A stretch of 8,805 nt of DNA, taken from positions 1 to 8,805 of the forward strand of contig JACCVK010000204.1 in assembly GCA_013698195.1 (NCBI GenBank), written 5' to 3'. Made by a program: the position numbers and the translations under genes. Below, one piece after another: positions 1-6,570 of this stretch. The DNA is from Actinomycetota bacterium (GTDB lineage Bacteria; Actinomycetota; Thermoleophilia; Gaiellales; Gaiellaceae). Positions within the stretch are counted from its first letter, which is position 1; each line of letters starts with the position of its first letter. The notes under the pieces were generated by a model. That model did not search any database. It was not told the DNA's origin and saw only the letters and a program-made list of their open reading frames with translations.

Positions 1-6
1 GTTCTC

Positions 7-36
7 TTGACACCTCAAGATATCGTATGGTACAAA
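7..36 (+). promoter_or_regulatory. Probable SigA-type promoter of the first gene
   Basis: A perfect -35 hexamer TTGACA lies at 7-12. After an 18-bp spacer comes TACAAA at 31-36, preceded by TG one base upstream (an extended -10). Transcription would start near 43, giving a leader of about 35 nt that carries the AAGGAG ribosome binding site at 66-71. The region is AT-richer than the rest of the window. Seen directly; promoter activity is inferred. Confidence 0.55.
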
Positions 37-77
37 GATAACTGACAAGGGATAGCAACGGGGAGAAGGAGTACGAA

Positions 78-587
78 ATGGCGTCTACGGAAACTGGACG
101 AAGCTTCCAGCAAAGGGTGAAGTCAACGGTCTACAAGGCGCTCTTGCGGCAACGACCAGATGCGGTGTTCCAGACACGGGATATCCGCGAAGCCTGCGGC
201 TGGAACGAGGAGTCTGTAGAAGGCCGTCGGATGCACGCGATCATCCAGAGCCTCAAGAATGAAGGAGTCCTGAGACAGGACGGGCCGCCAAGGAAACGCC
301 ACCAGTATCTCGTTGTCGCGAAGCCGGACACTCTGCGTGCTCGGCTAGGTCGGATCAAGGAGCATGCGGGTACGGGCAACGGCAAGGTTGAAGAAGTCGC
401 GGCGGCGGTATCCGGGCCACAACGTGTTCGATATCTCGAAGATCGCCTCGCTGACCTTGAGGGACGCGCAGTGGATCAGGAGGACACCCTCGCGGCCATC
501 CTGGCCTCCATCAGCACCTTGAGTGCCAAGACCGACGTTTTGACTCGCAAGGTCGATGAGATTCATCGTGAGTGGGTTACGGCCTAG
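78..587 (+). CDS. Unknown protein, winged-helix-like N-terminus and coiled-coil C-terminus
   Basis: I do not recognise this 169-residue protein. Residues about 10-80 read like a winged-helix DNA-binding fold: helices around RVKSTVYKALL, then TRDIREACGW, then a basic recognition-like helix RRMHAIIQSLKNEGVL, followed by a short wing ending in HQYLVV. Residues about 113-165 have a heptad-like pattern of Leu, Ile and Val (RYLEDRLADLEGRAV, ILASISTLSAKTDVLTRKV) that predicts a coiled coil, so it is probably an oligomer. No signal peptide or membrane segment is present. The ATG is well supported: AAGGAG at 66-71 sits six bases upstream, under its own promoter. Codon use is less G/C-biased than in the genes that follow, and the gene converges on dinB, so it may be an acquired stand-alone gene. 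A role as a DNA-binding regulator is inferred from fold appearance only. Confidence 0.75.
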   Translation: MASTETGRSFQQRVKSTVYKALLRQRPDAVFQTRDIREACGWNEESVEGRRMHAIIQSLKNEGVLRQDGPPRKRHQYLVVAKPDTLRARLGRIKEHAGTGNGKVEEVAAAVSGPQRVRYLEDRLADLEGRAVDQEDTLAAILASISTLSAKTDVLTRKVDEIHREWVTA

Positions 588-686
588 CCGCGCGGCTTGG
601 CGCGAGCCTTGATTCTGTGAGTTTCCAGTACCGGCTCCACGCTCCCGGCGGCGACGACCTCGGACTTCTCGAACTCGGAGCATCCG

Positions 687-1883
687 TCAATCTGGCAAGA
701 GCGGCATCACGACACCCGGATCGCGACCGACGAGCACCCCGCGCGTGATGGCAGCGGATCCAAACCGGTCGCGCACACGGTCGCAAGCGATGTCGAGCGC
801 GGCGTCGTGGCGGCGGTCGAATGGCAGCGCGAGCTGCACGCGATCCTCGTCTTCGAGGTTCGTCAACGAGAGCCCGACGAGCGTGATGCCCTGAGCGGCG
901 ATGAGCGGCTGCGCCGCGACGAGAAGCTCCCGTGCGGTGTCGAGGATCGGCTCCGTTCGCGCCGTCGCCTGCGGCATCGTCTCGGAGCGGGTCGCCCGCG
1001 TGAAGTCGGCAAAGCGGAGCCGGAGCACGACGGTCCTGCACACGCGCTTCCCAAGGCGCAGCCGGCGAGCGACGCGGTCGACGATCGCCACGAGGGTGGC
1101 ATCGATCTCCTCCAGTGATCGCGGCTTGCGACCGAGCGCGCGCTGCGATCCGATCGAGCGTCGACGGTGACCGACGCGAACGACCCGCGGATCGCGGTTG
1201 TGCGCGAGCGCGTAGAGCTGACGCCCGGTCGCGCGACCGACCATCCAGGCGAGAATCTGCTCTTCGAGCTGGGCGACCTGGCCGACGGTTGTGATCCCGC
1301 GACTGTGCAGCTTGTCCGCAGTGACCCGGCCGACTCCCCAGAGCCGCTCGACCGGAAGAGGGTGGAGGAAGCCCAGCTCGTCGTCCGGCGGCACAACCAG
1401 CAGCCCGTTCGGTTTTGCGACGGCGCTCGCCACCTTCGCGAGAAACTTCGTCCGCGCGATTCCGACCGTGATGGGCAGCCCGACCTCGTCGAGCACCCGT
1501 TGCCGGAGCCGCCTGGCGATGTCAGTCGGCGCGCCTGCCAGTCGCCGGAGCCCGCGGACGTCGAGGAACGCCTCGTCGATCGACAAGCCCTCGACGAGTG
1601 GCGTCGTGTCCTCGAACACCGCGAAGACCGCCTTGCTCGCCTCTGAATAGGCGGTCATGCGCGGCGGGACGACGATCGCCTGGGGGCAGAGCCTGTGTGC
1701 CTGCCATCCACCCATTGCCGTACGAATGCCATATGCCTTCGCCTCGTAGCTGGCGGCGAGCACCACTCCCCCGCCGACAATGACGGGGCGTCCGCGCAGT
1801 CGCGGATCGTCGCGCTGCTCGACGGAGGCGAAGAACGCATCGAGGTCGGCGTGGAGAATTTCCGCTTCTCGGAACACGAACAT
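687..1883 (-). CDS. dinB: DNA polymerase IV (Y-family translesion polymerase)
   Basis: Error-prone Y-family polymerase that copies past DNA lesions. The 398-residue product is full length. It has the N-terminal motif HADLDAFFASVEQ with catalytic Asp13 and an aromatic steric-gate position at Phe18, then ASYEAKAYGIRTAM, then SIDEAFLD at 101-108 (catalytic Asp103 and Glu104). A helix-hairpin-helix-like stretch LWGVGRVTADKLHSRGI lies at 181-197, followed by the little-finger domain. A likely beta-clamp-binding peptide QLALPF is at 350-355. The intact acidic residues argue for active DinB rather than the inactive relative ImuB. The reading frame stays open upstream to 2045, but homology starts only at about residue 5 and the extension would run into the divergent gene. 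ATG at 1883 is the best start; GTG at 1877 is an alternative. A LexA-type palindrome overlaps the start, so SOS induction is likely. Confidence 0.93.
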   Translation of the reverse strand: MFVFREAEILHADLDAFFASVEQRDDPRLRGRPVIVGGGVVLAASYEAKAYGIRTAMGGWQAHRLCPQAIVVPPRMTAYSEASKAVFAVFEDTTPLVEGLSIDEAFLDVRGLRRLAGAPTDIARRLRQRVLDEVGLPITVGIARTKFLAKVASAVAKPNGLLVVPPDDELGFLHPLPVERLWGVGRVTADKLHSRGITTVGQVAQLEEQILAWMVGRATGRQLYALAHNRDPRVVRVGHRRRSIGSQRALGRKPRSLEEIDATLVAIVDRVARRLRLGKRVCRTVVLRLRFADFTRATRSETMPQATARTEPILDTARELLVAAQPLIAAQGITLVGLSLTNLEDEDRVQLALPFDRRHDAALDIACDRVRDRFGSAAITRGVLVGRDPGVVMPLLPD

Positions 1884-1890
1884 ATGTTCC
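1877..1890. promoter_or_regulatory. LexA/SOS box at the dinB start
   Basis: Positions 1878-1889 read GAACATATGTTC, a perfect 12-bp palindrome, and the flanks extend it to CGAACATATGTTCC. This matches the Gram-positive LexA (Cheo/SOS) pattern GAAC-N4-GTTC. It covers the dinB ATG (1881-1883, minus strand) and lies 39 bp upstream of the divergent hydrolase start at 1929. LexA bound here could block both directions. That dinB is often in the SOS regulon is established; dual control of the neighbour is inferred. Confidence 0.8.
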
Positions 1891-1907
1891 CATTCCGATG
1901 CGTCGGC

Positions 1908-1928
1908 GACAAGCGCTACGTTCTTGTC
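1908..1928. repeat. Inverted repeat GACAAG/CTTGTC next to the hydrolase start
   Basis: Arms GACAAG (1908-1913) and CTTGTC (1923-1928) are separated by 9 bp and end directly before the ATG at 1929. It may be a second operator or a weak hairpin at the 5' end of the hydrolase transcript. Six-base arms are short, so chance is possible. Confidence 0.35.
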
Positions 1929-2939
1929 ATGGGAGACCTGGAAACAGCCCTCGACGCGCTGGCCGCCGAGAAGTCCTTCTCCGGTGTCGTGCGCGTCGAC
2001 CGAGGGGAGAAGATCGTCGTCGAGAGGGCCTACGGACTTGCGCACCGCGGGGATGAGATCCCGAACGAGGTGGGCACGCGGTTCGCGACCGCGAGCGCGA
2101 CGAAGGGGCTCACCGCGCTAACGGTGGTCAGCCTCGTCGAGGACGGGGCGCTCGAGCTCGCGACGACGGCGCGCTCTGTACTTGGCGAGGATCTTCCGCT
2201 GATCGGTGACGACGTGACCGTCGAGCACCTGCTCGCCCACCGCTCGGGGATCGGCGACTACCTCGACGAGGACGATCCGGAGCTCGACCTCAACGGTTAC
2301 CTCATGCCTGTCCCGGTACACGAGCTTGCCGAGACCGAGCACTATCTCGCCGTCCTCGACGGGTACGCGACGAAGTTCGCCCCGGACGAGCGCTTCTCGT
2401 ATTCGAACGGCGGCTATGTCGTACTCGCGTTGATCACCGAGCGCGCGAGTGGCGTGCCGTTTCACGACCTCGTCCGGCAACGGGTGTGCGAGCCGGCCGG
2501 CATGCAGGACACGGAGTTCCTGCGTTCGGATGAGCTACCGGGGAGGACGGCGCTCGGCTACCTCGAGCTCGACGGCGTCTCGCGAACGAACGTCTTCCAT
2601 CTGCCGGTGCGAGGCACGGGAGACGGGGGGATCTACACCACGGCGGCTGACATGCGGTCGTTCTGGACGGCGTTCTTTGCGGGCCGGATCGTCCCGCCGG
2701 CCTGGGTGGCGGAGATGGTGCGACCGCGGAGCGACGCGGCTGAGCACGAAAAGCGCTACGGCCTCGGTTTCTGGCTCCACGAGTCGACGGATGCCGTCAT
2801 CCTCGAAGGCATGGACACCGGAGTCTCGTTTCGCTCCGTCCACGACCCGCACGCAGACCTGACACACACGGTGATCTCGAACACGACCGACGGCGCGTGG
2901 CCGGTAACGGCACTCCTGACCGAACGTCTCGACACCTGA
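1929..2939 (+). CDS. Serine hydrolase of the beta-lactamase / penicillin-binding protein family
   Basis: A 336-residue member of the serine beta-lactamase-like family (Beta-lactamase, class C/esterase/PBP fold). The nucleophile motif SxxK is S56-A-T-K59, in TASATKG. The second motif is Y158-S-N160 in RFSYSNGG, and LLAHRSGIGDY at 101-111 is the conserved helix seen in this family (usually HTSGI). The third motif, normally KTG or HxG, appears as MDTG at 295-298. Substrate cannot be told from sequence; members act as esterases, peptidases or lactamases. There is no signal peptide, so it is predicted to be cytoplasmic, unusual for a true beta-lactamase or PBP. ATG at 1929 is chosen because the fold begins just after it and upstream codons are antisense to dinB. 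No Shine-Dalgarno is evident. It is divergent from dinB across a 45-bp gap with an SOS box, and ends 5 bp from the convergent cupin gene. Confidence 0.88.
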   Translation: MGDLETALDALAAEKSFSGVVRVDRGEKIVVERAYGLAHRGDEIPNEVGTRFATASATKGLTALTVVSLVEDGALELATTARSVLGEDLPLIGDDVTVEHLLAHRSGIGDYLDEDDPELDLNGYLMPVPVHELAETEHYLAVLDGYATKFAPDERFSYSNGGYVVLALITERASGVPFHDLVRQRVCEPAGMQDTEFLRSDELPGRTALGYLELDGVSRTNVFHLPVRGTGDGGIYTTAADMRSFWTAFFAGRIVPPAWVAEMVRPRSDAAEHEKRYGLGFWLHESTDAVILEGMDTGVSFRSVHDPHADLTHTVISNTTDGAWPVTALLTERLDT

Positions 2940-2944
2940 GGCGG

Positions 2945-3508
2945 CTACTCGGGAAGCCAGCCCTCGCGGTAGCGCGTGAACGTGCGGTGGGGGACGGATG
3001 CGTATGCCTCGTCTTGCTTCGTCGTGTCCTCGGCGACGCCCGCCCCGTGTCGGAGCGCGGCCTCGTCGACGGTGTAGCCACCCCAGTCGGGGCCTGTTGA
3101 GCGTGAGCTACGAGCGCCGACCGCGACGATCACGCTCGGCCCGTCGCCGGCTCCGACGATCGTGTGCTTCGTCTCCGGAGGGCAATGCACGAAGTCCCAC
3201 GCGCGCAGCATGCGCTCCTGGCCTTCGACGATCAGAAGCGCCTCGCCGGAGACGACGAGGAAGTCCTCCTGGTCGACCTCCCAGTGATACATGGACATCG
3301 GACTGCCAGGCTCGAGGACGAAGACATGAATCCCGACCTGTGCGAACTCGTAGTCACCGTCGAAGTCGGTGAGCGAGCCACGCCCTTCGGTGCCACGCCA
3401 GCACGTCTCGCGTGCGTTGACGACGAACCAGCCCTCGCCCCCAGGCGCGAGCCCGTGCTCCGTCACTTCGAGTCGCGCCTCGGGGACCACTCGCGAAGCC
3501 TGCCTCAT
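2945..3508 (-). CDS. Single-domain cupin protein
   Basis: A 187-residue protein with one cupin beta-barrel at about residues 58-132. The first cupin motif is in MSMYHWEVDQEDFLVVSG: His75 and Glu81 are likely metal ligands and the motif ends in the usual Gly. The second motif is DFVHCPPETKHTIVG, with His115 as a further ligand. The N-terminal stretch around GWFVVNARE and the tail ending in WLPE are typical of small actinobacterial cupins of unknown role. Binding of a divalent metal and a sugar- or small-molecule-related function are inferred; no reaction can be named. ATG at 3508 is preferred because homology begins about there; GTG at 3517 is a nearby alternative, and only GAGG three bases upstream of the ATG resembles a ribosome binding site. 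It is divergent from the methyltransferase with a 33-bp gap. Confidence 0.85.
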   Translation of the reverse strand: MRQASRVVPEARLEVTEHGLAPGGEGWFVVNARETCWRGTEGRGSLTDFDGDYEFAQVGIHVFVLEPGSPMSMYHWEVDQEDFLVVSGEALLIVEGQERMLRAWDFVHCPPETKHTIVGAGDGPSVIVAVGARSSRSTGPDWGGYTVDEAALRHGAGVAEDTTKQDEAYASVPHRTFTRYREGWLPE

Positions 3509-3541
3509 CTGCCTCACGCCGTGCGACGGTGCCGCGGTACG

Positions 3542-4252
3542 ATGCGACATCATCCGGGCTTGAGCACGAGCTGGCACGAGGGGTTCGCAGCCCGATACGA
3601 CGAGTGGGCGGCGGGGATGACCGAGGACGTGCCGTTCTATGTCGCTCTCGCGCGGGAGGCGGACGGGCCGCTCGTCGAGCTCGCGGTCGGAAGTGGCCGC
3701 GTCGCGATACCCGTGGCACTCGCGACGGGGCGCACCGTCATCGGCATCGACTCGTCGCCGGCGATGCTCGAGCAGGCTCGCGAGCGGACGGCCGAGGCGG
3801 AGGTGGAGTTGGACCTGCGCGAAGCCGACATGCGCGAGCTCGCCCTCGACGAGCCCGCGGCGCTCATCTACTGCCCCGCCCGCGCGCTCCTGCACCTGCC
3901 GACGTGGAGCGACCGCCGCCGCACCTTCGAGCGCGTAGCCCGCTCACTTCGCCCCAGTGGACGGTTCGCGTGGAACGCCTTCGCGTTCGACCACGCGATC
4001 GCGGCACGCCTCGACGGGCTGCATGACGACGAGCCGGTACCGCACACACTTCGATATGCGGTCGGCGACAACCGCGTGGACATCACACTCGACAGCGGCG
4101 GGACCAGCTCGCTCTGGTGGGCGACGAAGAACGAGTGGCTCGGGCTCCTCGACGTCGCGGGCTTCGAGCTCGAAGCGCTGTACGGAGGGTTCGACCGGGA
4201 GCCATTCACCGAGGACAGCCGTGAGTACGTGTTCGTGGCCAGGCTCCGATGA
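3542..4252 (+). CDS. SAM-dependent methyltransferase, class I
   Basis: A 236-residue class I methyltransferase (Methyltransf_25/11-like). Motif I is VELAVGSGRVAIPVA at about 45-59, the glycine-rich SAM loop, followed by the acidic end of strand beta-2 in IGIDSSPAML (Asp70). LREADMREL at 92-100 is the motif around the adenine-binding Asp, and ERVARSLRPSGRFAWNAF is the motif IV-to-V region. The acceptor substrate is unknown. ATG at 3542 has no clear Shine-Dalgarno. TACGAT at 3538-3543 resembles a -10 box, and if it is used the message would start near 3550, making TTG at 3560 the leaderless start; this cannot be decided here. The stop overlaps the next start as ATGA at 4249-4252, so it is translationally coupled with the glycosidase. 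Confidence 0.87.
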   Translation: MRHHPGLSTSWHEGFAARYDEWAAGMTEDVPFYVALAREADGPLVELAVGSGRVAIPVALATGRTVIGIDSSPAMLEQARERTAEAEVELDLREADMRELALDEPAALIYCPARALLHLPTWSDRRRTFERVARSLRPSGRFAWNAFAFDHAIAARLDGLHDDEPVPHTLRYAVGDNRVDITLDSGGTSSLWWATKNEWLGLLDVAGFELEALYGGFDREPFTEDSREYVFVARLR

Positions 4253-5331
4253 GGGCGCTGGCGCGCATCGCGCTGCTCGCGTCGATCTCGCTCGTGATTG
4301 CCGCGACGGGCGAGCGTGCCACCGGCGGCCGGCCGGCGAGTGACGCGACCATCGAGGAGTTGACGCTCGAGCAGCAGGTCGGTCAGCTGATCCTGCTGAG
4401 CTTCCGCGGCACGACCGTGCCCGAGTACGTGCGGGAGGCTCTCCGGGAGAGACGCGTCGCTGGGGTGATCCTGTTCAGCGGCAACATCACCTCGCGCGGC
4501 CAGCTCCGCACGCTCACGCGAGCTCTTCGCGAGACCGGAAGCCGTCCGATCGTTGCGGTCGACCAAGAGGGAGGTAAGGTGCGGCGGATTCCGTGGGCTC
4601 CCCCGTTCGCGTCGCCGGCCGACCAGGTTGCGGCCGGAACGGTGCTTTCCGAGTCTGCTTCGGCAGCGAGGGCCCTGCGGGCGGCGGGGATCACGGTCAC
4701 GCTCGCACCGGTGGCCGACGTTCCGAGCGCAGGTGGAGCCGCGCTTGGTTTTCGTGCGTTTTCGCGCGATCCCGCGGTGGCGATCCGCGCCGTCACTGCC
4801 GCTGTGGCCGGGTGGCGAAGCGGAGGAGTCGCGCCTGCGGTGAAGCACTTTCCCGGCCTCGGCGGCGCGACGGTCAACACCGACAGCGGCGAGGTAACGA
4901 TCACGCGAACGCGTGCGCAGCTCGATGCGACCGACCTGCCCCCGTTCGAGGCGGCGATCCGCGTCGGCGTGCCGCTCGTGATGCTCGGACACGCGCGCTA
5001 TCCGGCGCTCGATCGAGCTCGTATCGCGTCGCAGTCGCGGAAGATCGTCGTCGGCTTGCTGCGCGAGCGGCTCGGCTTTCGCGGAGTCGTCGTCACGGAC
5101 TCGATGGAAGCTCGAGCATCGCTCGCGACGGGGAGCATCACGCGGGTGTCCGAGCGTGCCGTACGTGCCGGCGCCGATCTCATCTTGCTGACGGGGCGTG
5201 GCTCGTATGCGCCCGTGTACACGCACTTGCTCGCGGTAGCGAAGCGATCGCCGGCGCTTCGCGCTCGCGTCCGCGAGTCGGCCTCGCGCGTCCTCGCACT
5301 CAAGCAGCGCGGCGGTAAAGCGCCTCGCTGA
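4249..5331 (+). CDS. Glycoside hydrolase family 3 protein, beta-N-acetylhexosaminidase (NagZ)-like, probably exported
   Basis: A 360-residue GH3 TIM barrel of NagZ-like length. Homologues release N-acetylglucosamine from cell-wall fragments or related glycosides. Visible motifs are QVGQLILLSFRG at about 43-54, AVDQEGGKVRRIP at 103-115, VKHFPGLG at 198-205 and VVTDSMEA at 281-288, where Asp284 is the expected catalytic nucleophile. NagZ enzymes usually have Asp-Ser/Thr-His a few residues after KHFPG, with His as acid/base; here it reads TDSGE (211-215), so that His is absent. Residues 1-20 (RALARIALLASISLVIAAT) form a basic plus hydrophobic Sec-type signal peptide without a lipobox Cys, so it should act outside the membrane. 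The start overlaps the methyltransferase stop (ATGA), and the GNAT pseudogene follows after 37 bp. Activity on N-acetylhexosamines is family inference. Confidence 0.87.
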   Translation: MRALARIALLASISLVIAATGERATGGRPASDATIEELTLEQQVGQLILLSFRGTTVPEYVREALRERRVAGVILFSGNITSRGQLRTLTRALRETGSRPIVAVDQEGGKVRRIPWAPPFASPADQVAAGTVLSESASAARALRAAGITVTLAPVADVPSAGGAALGFRAFSRDPAVAIRAVTAAVAGWRSGGVAPAVKHFPGLGGATVNTDSGEVTITRTRAQLDATDLPPFEAAIRVGVPLVMLGHARYPALDRARIASQSRKIVVGLLRERLGFRGVVVTDSMEARASLATGSITRVSERAVRAGADLILLTGRGSYAPVYTHLLAVAKRSPALRARVRESASRVLALKQRGGKAPR

Positions 5332-5368
5332 TGCTCGAGCGGCGGAGCGTTCTTGCGAGACTTGACGA

Positions 5369-5895
5369 ATGGCGGGCGAGCAGCTCGAGATTCGTCGACT
5401 GGATGCGACCCAGGTTCGTGCGGAGCTCGACGGGCTCGCGGCGGTGCTCCTTGACTGCGTCGAGGGGGGTGCGTCTGTGGGCTACATGGCCACCTTCTCG
5501 CACGAGGACGCACGCGGGGTGTACGAGGCGTATGCCGGCGATCTCGAGCAGGGCGGTCGGTTGCTTCTCGCTGCGTTCGCGGACGGGAAGCTCGTCGGGA
5601 CGGTGCAGGTCGTCTTCGCCCCACATCCGAACCGCCTCACCGCGCGGACATCGCGAGGATGCTCGTCCATCGCTCAGCCCGCAGGCGCGGCATCGCCCAA
5701 CGGCTGATGGAGCAGGCGGAACGAGAGGCGTCGGCGGAAGGCAAAACGGTGCTCGTCCTCGACACGGTGACGGGCGACGCCGCAGAGCGCCTCTACGAAC
5801 GGCTCGGCTGGACAAGGGTCGGCGTGATCCCGAACTACGCGCTCTATCCGGACGGACGGCCGTGCAGCACGACCGTGTTCTGGAAGGCGCTTTGA
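5369..5895 (+). pseudogene. GNAT-family N-acetyltransferase, tabtoxin-resistance-like, split by a frameshift
   Basis: Two frames together make one GNAT acetyltransferase of about 175 residues, which uses acetyl-CoA to acetylate an amine. The N-terminal part (from ATG 5369) runs through RLLLAAFADGKLVGTVQVVF to APHPN at 5630-5632. Homology then continues in another frame from HRADIARMLVHRSARRRGIA, containing the acetyl-CoA loop R-R-G-I-A, and ends in LYERLGWTRVGVIPNYALYPDG and a stop at 5893-5895. One base seems to be missing at about 5630-5637; adding a base there restores N-x-P-H-R-A-D. In the first frame translation would run on to 5707 with unrelated residues. The IPNYALYPDG ending resembles the tabtoxin-resistance-type acetyltransferases. 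It is the third gene after the methyltransferase and GH3 genes. A sequencing error would make it intact; otherwise it is inactive. An in-frame TGA at 5363 fixes the start at 5369. Confidence 0.82.
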
Positions 5896-5924
5896 GGTTC
5901 GACCTCGCTCCGCGTCAAAGCGCC
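5886..5924. terminator. Bidirectional hairpin over both stop codons
   Basis: GGCGCTTTGA (5886-5895) and TCAAAGCGCC (5915-5924) are perfect 10-bp inverted arms with a 19-nt loop that itself contains GAGGT-TCG-ACCTC (5894-5906). Each arm holds the end of one convergent gene (GCG CTT TGA), so the GNAT and carbonic anhydrase genes end symmetrically. There is no U-tract on either side, so it is not a textbook Rho-independent terminator, but the position between convergent genes fits a terminator or 3'-end stabiliser. Confidence 0.6.
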
Positions 5925-6562
5925 GTTGTCGCAGCCCCGGATGCGATGCTCACGCCGAGGTCGCGGAGTAGCCCGTCCTCGAGTCTGTACACAAGGCCGT
6001 GCACGGTGAGATCTTGGCCGCGCGCCCAGGCATCCTCGACGATCGTCGTCTGGCAGATGTGGGCGACTTGCTCGACGACGTTCAGCTCGCACAGCCGGTC
6101 CAAGCGGCGCTCCTCGGGGACCGCCGCGAGCTCTTCCGCGTGCTTCTCGCCGACGTCCACTACGTGACGAAGCCAGTTGTCGATGAGGCCGTGCCGGACG
6201 CCGGTCAGCGCGGCGCCGACGCCGCCACAGCCGTAGTGGCCGCAGACGATCACGTGCTTCACCCCCAGGACGTCGACGGCGTACTGGAGAACCGAGAGGC
6301 AGTTGAGGTCGGTGTGCACGACCACGTTCGCGACGTTGCGGTGCACGAACACGTCGCCCGGTGCCAAGCCCACGATCTGGTTTGCGGGAACCCGGCTGTC
6401 CGAGCAACCGATCCAGAGGTACTCGGGCACCTGGCGCTCCACGAGCCTCGCGAAGAAGTCCGGATCGTCCGCGACCATCCCCGCCGCCCAAGCACGGTTG
6501 CGCTCGAAGAGCTCGGCGAGGTCGGCCACCGGGCGAAACGCTACTTCGTCGCGCACGCGCAT
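5915..6562 (-). CDS. Beta-class carbonic anhydrase
   Basis: Zinc enzyme that interconverts CO2 and bicarbonate. The 215-residue product is of full family length. Zinc ligands are visible: Cys53 in IGCSDSRVPANQI, then His109 and Cys112 in VIVCGHYGCGGV. The Asp55-Arg57 pair of the CSDSR signature, which activates the metal-bound water, is intact. VFVHRNVANVV at 71-81 and LQYAVDVLGVKH at 92-103 are further beta-class hallmarks. No signal peptide, so cytoplasmic. ATG at 6562 is chosen because homology begins at the next few residues (AFRPVADLAELFERNRAWA); the upstream open frame carries no recognisable domain and overlaps the divergent gene. No good Shine-Dalgarno; a GTG at 6556 is an alternative. 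It converges on the GNAT gene and diverges from the RibD-like gene. Confidence 0.92.
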   Translation of the reverse strand: MRVRDEVAFRPVADLAELFERNRAWAAGMVADDPDFFARLVERQVPEYLWIGCSDSRVPANQIVGLAPGDVFVHRNVANVVVHTDLNCLSVLQYAVDVLGVKHVIVCGHYGCGGVGAALTGVRHGLIDNWLRHVVDVGEKHAEELAAVPEERRLDRLCELNVVEQVAHICQTTIVEDAWARGQDLTVHGLVYRLEDGLLRDLGVSIASGAATTAL

Positions 6563-6570
6563 GCCCGGGA

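Noticed and set aside
588..686. Possible terminator between the first gene and dinB (GGCT-N7-AGCC)
   Set aside because: The stem has only four pairs and no convincing U-tract follows, so I could not support it as a terminator.
1884..2045. A 54-residue N-terminal extension of DinB
   Set aside because: It overlaps the divergent hydrolase, has no DinB homology, and the conserved N-terminus begins directly after the ATG at 1883.
3868..5226. A 452-codon open frame on the minus strand across the methyltransferase and glycosidase
   Set aside because: It is antisense to two genes with clear catalytic motifs, and its product is Arg-rich low-complexity sequence without any domain; typical of GC-rich shadows.
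5331..6167. A 278-codon plus-strand frame starting at the glycosidase stop
   Set aside because: It runs out of frame with the GNAT homology and antisense to the carbonic anhydrase, with Ser/Arg-rich composition.
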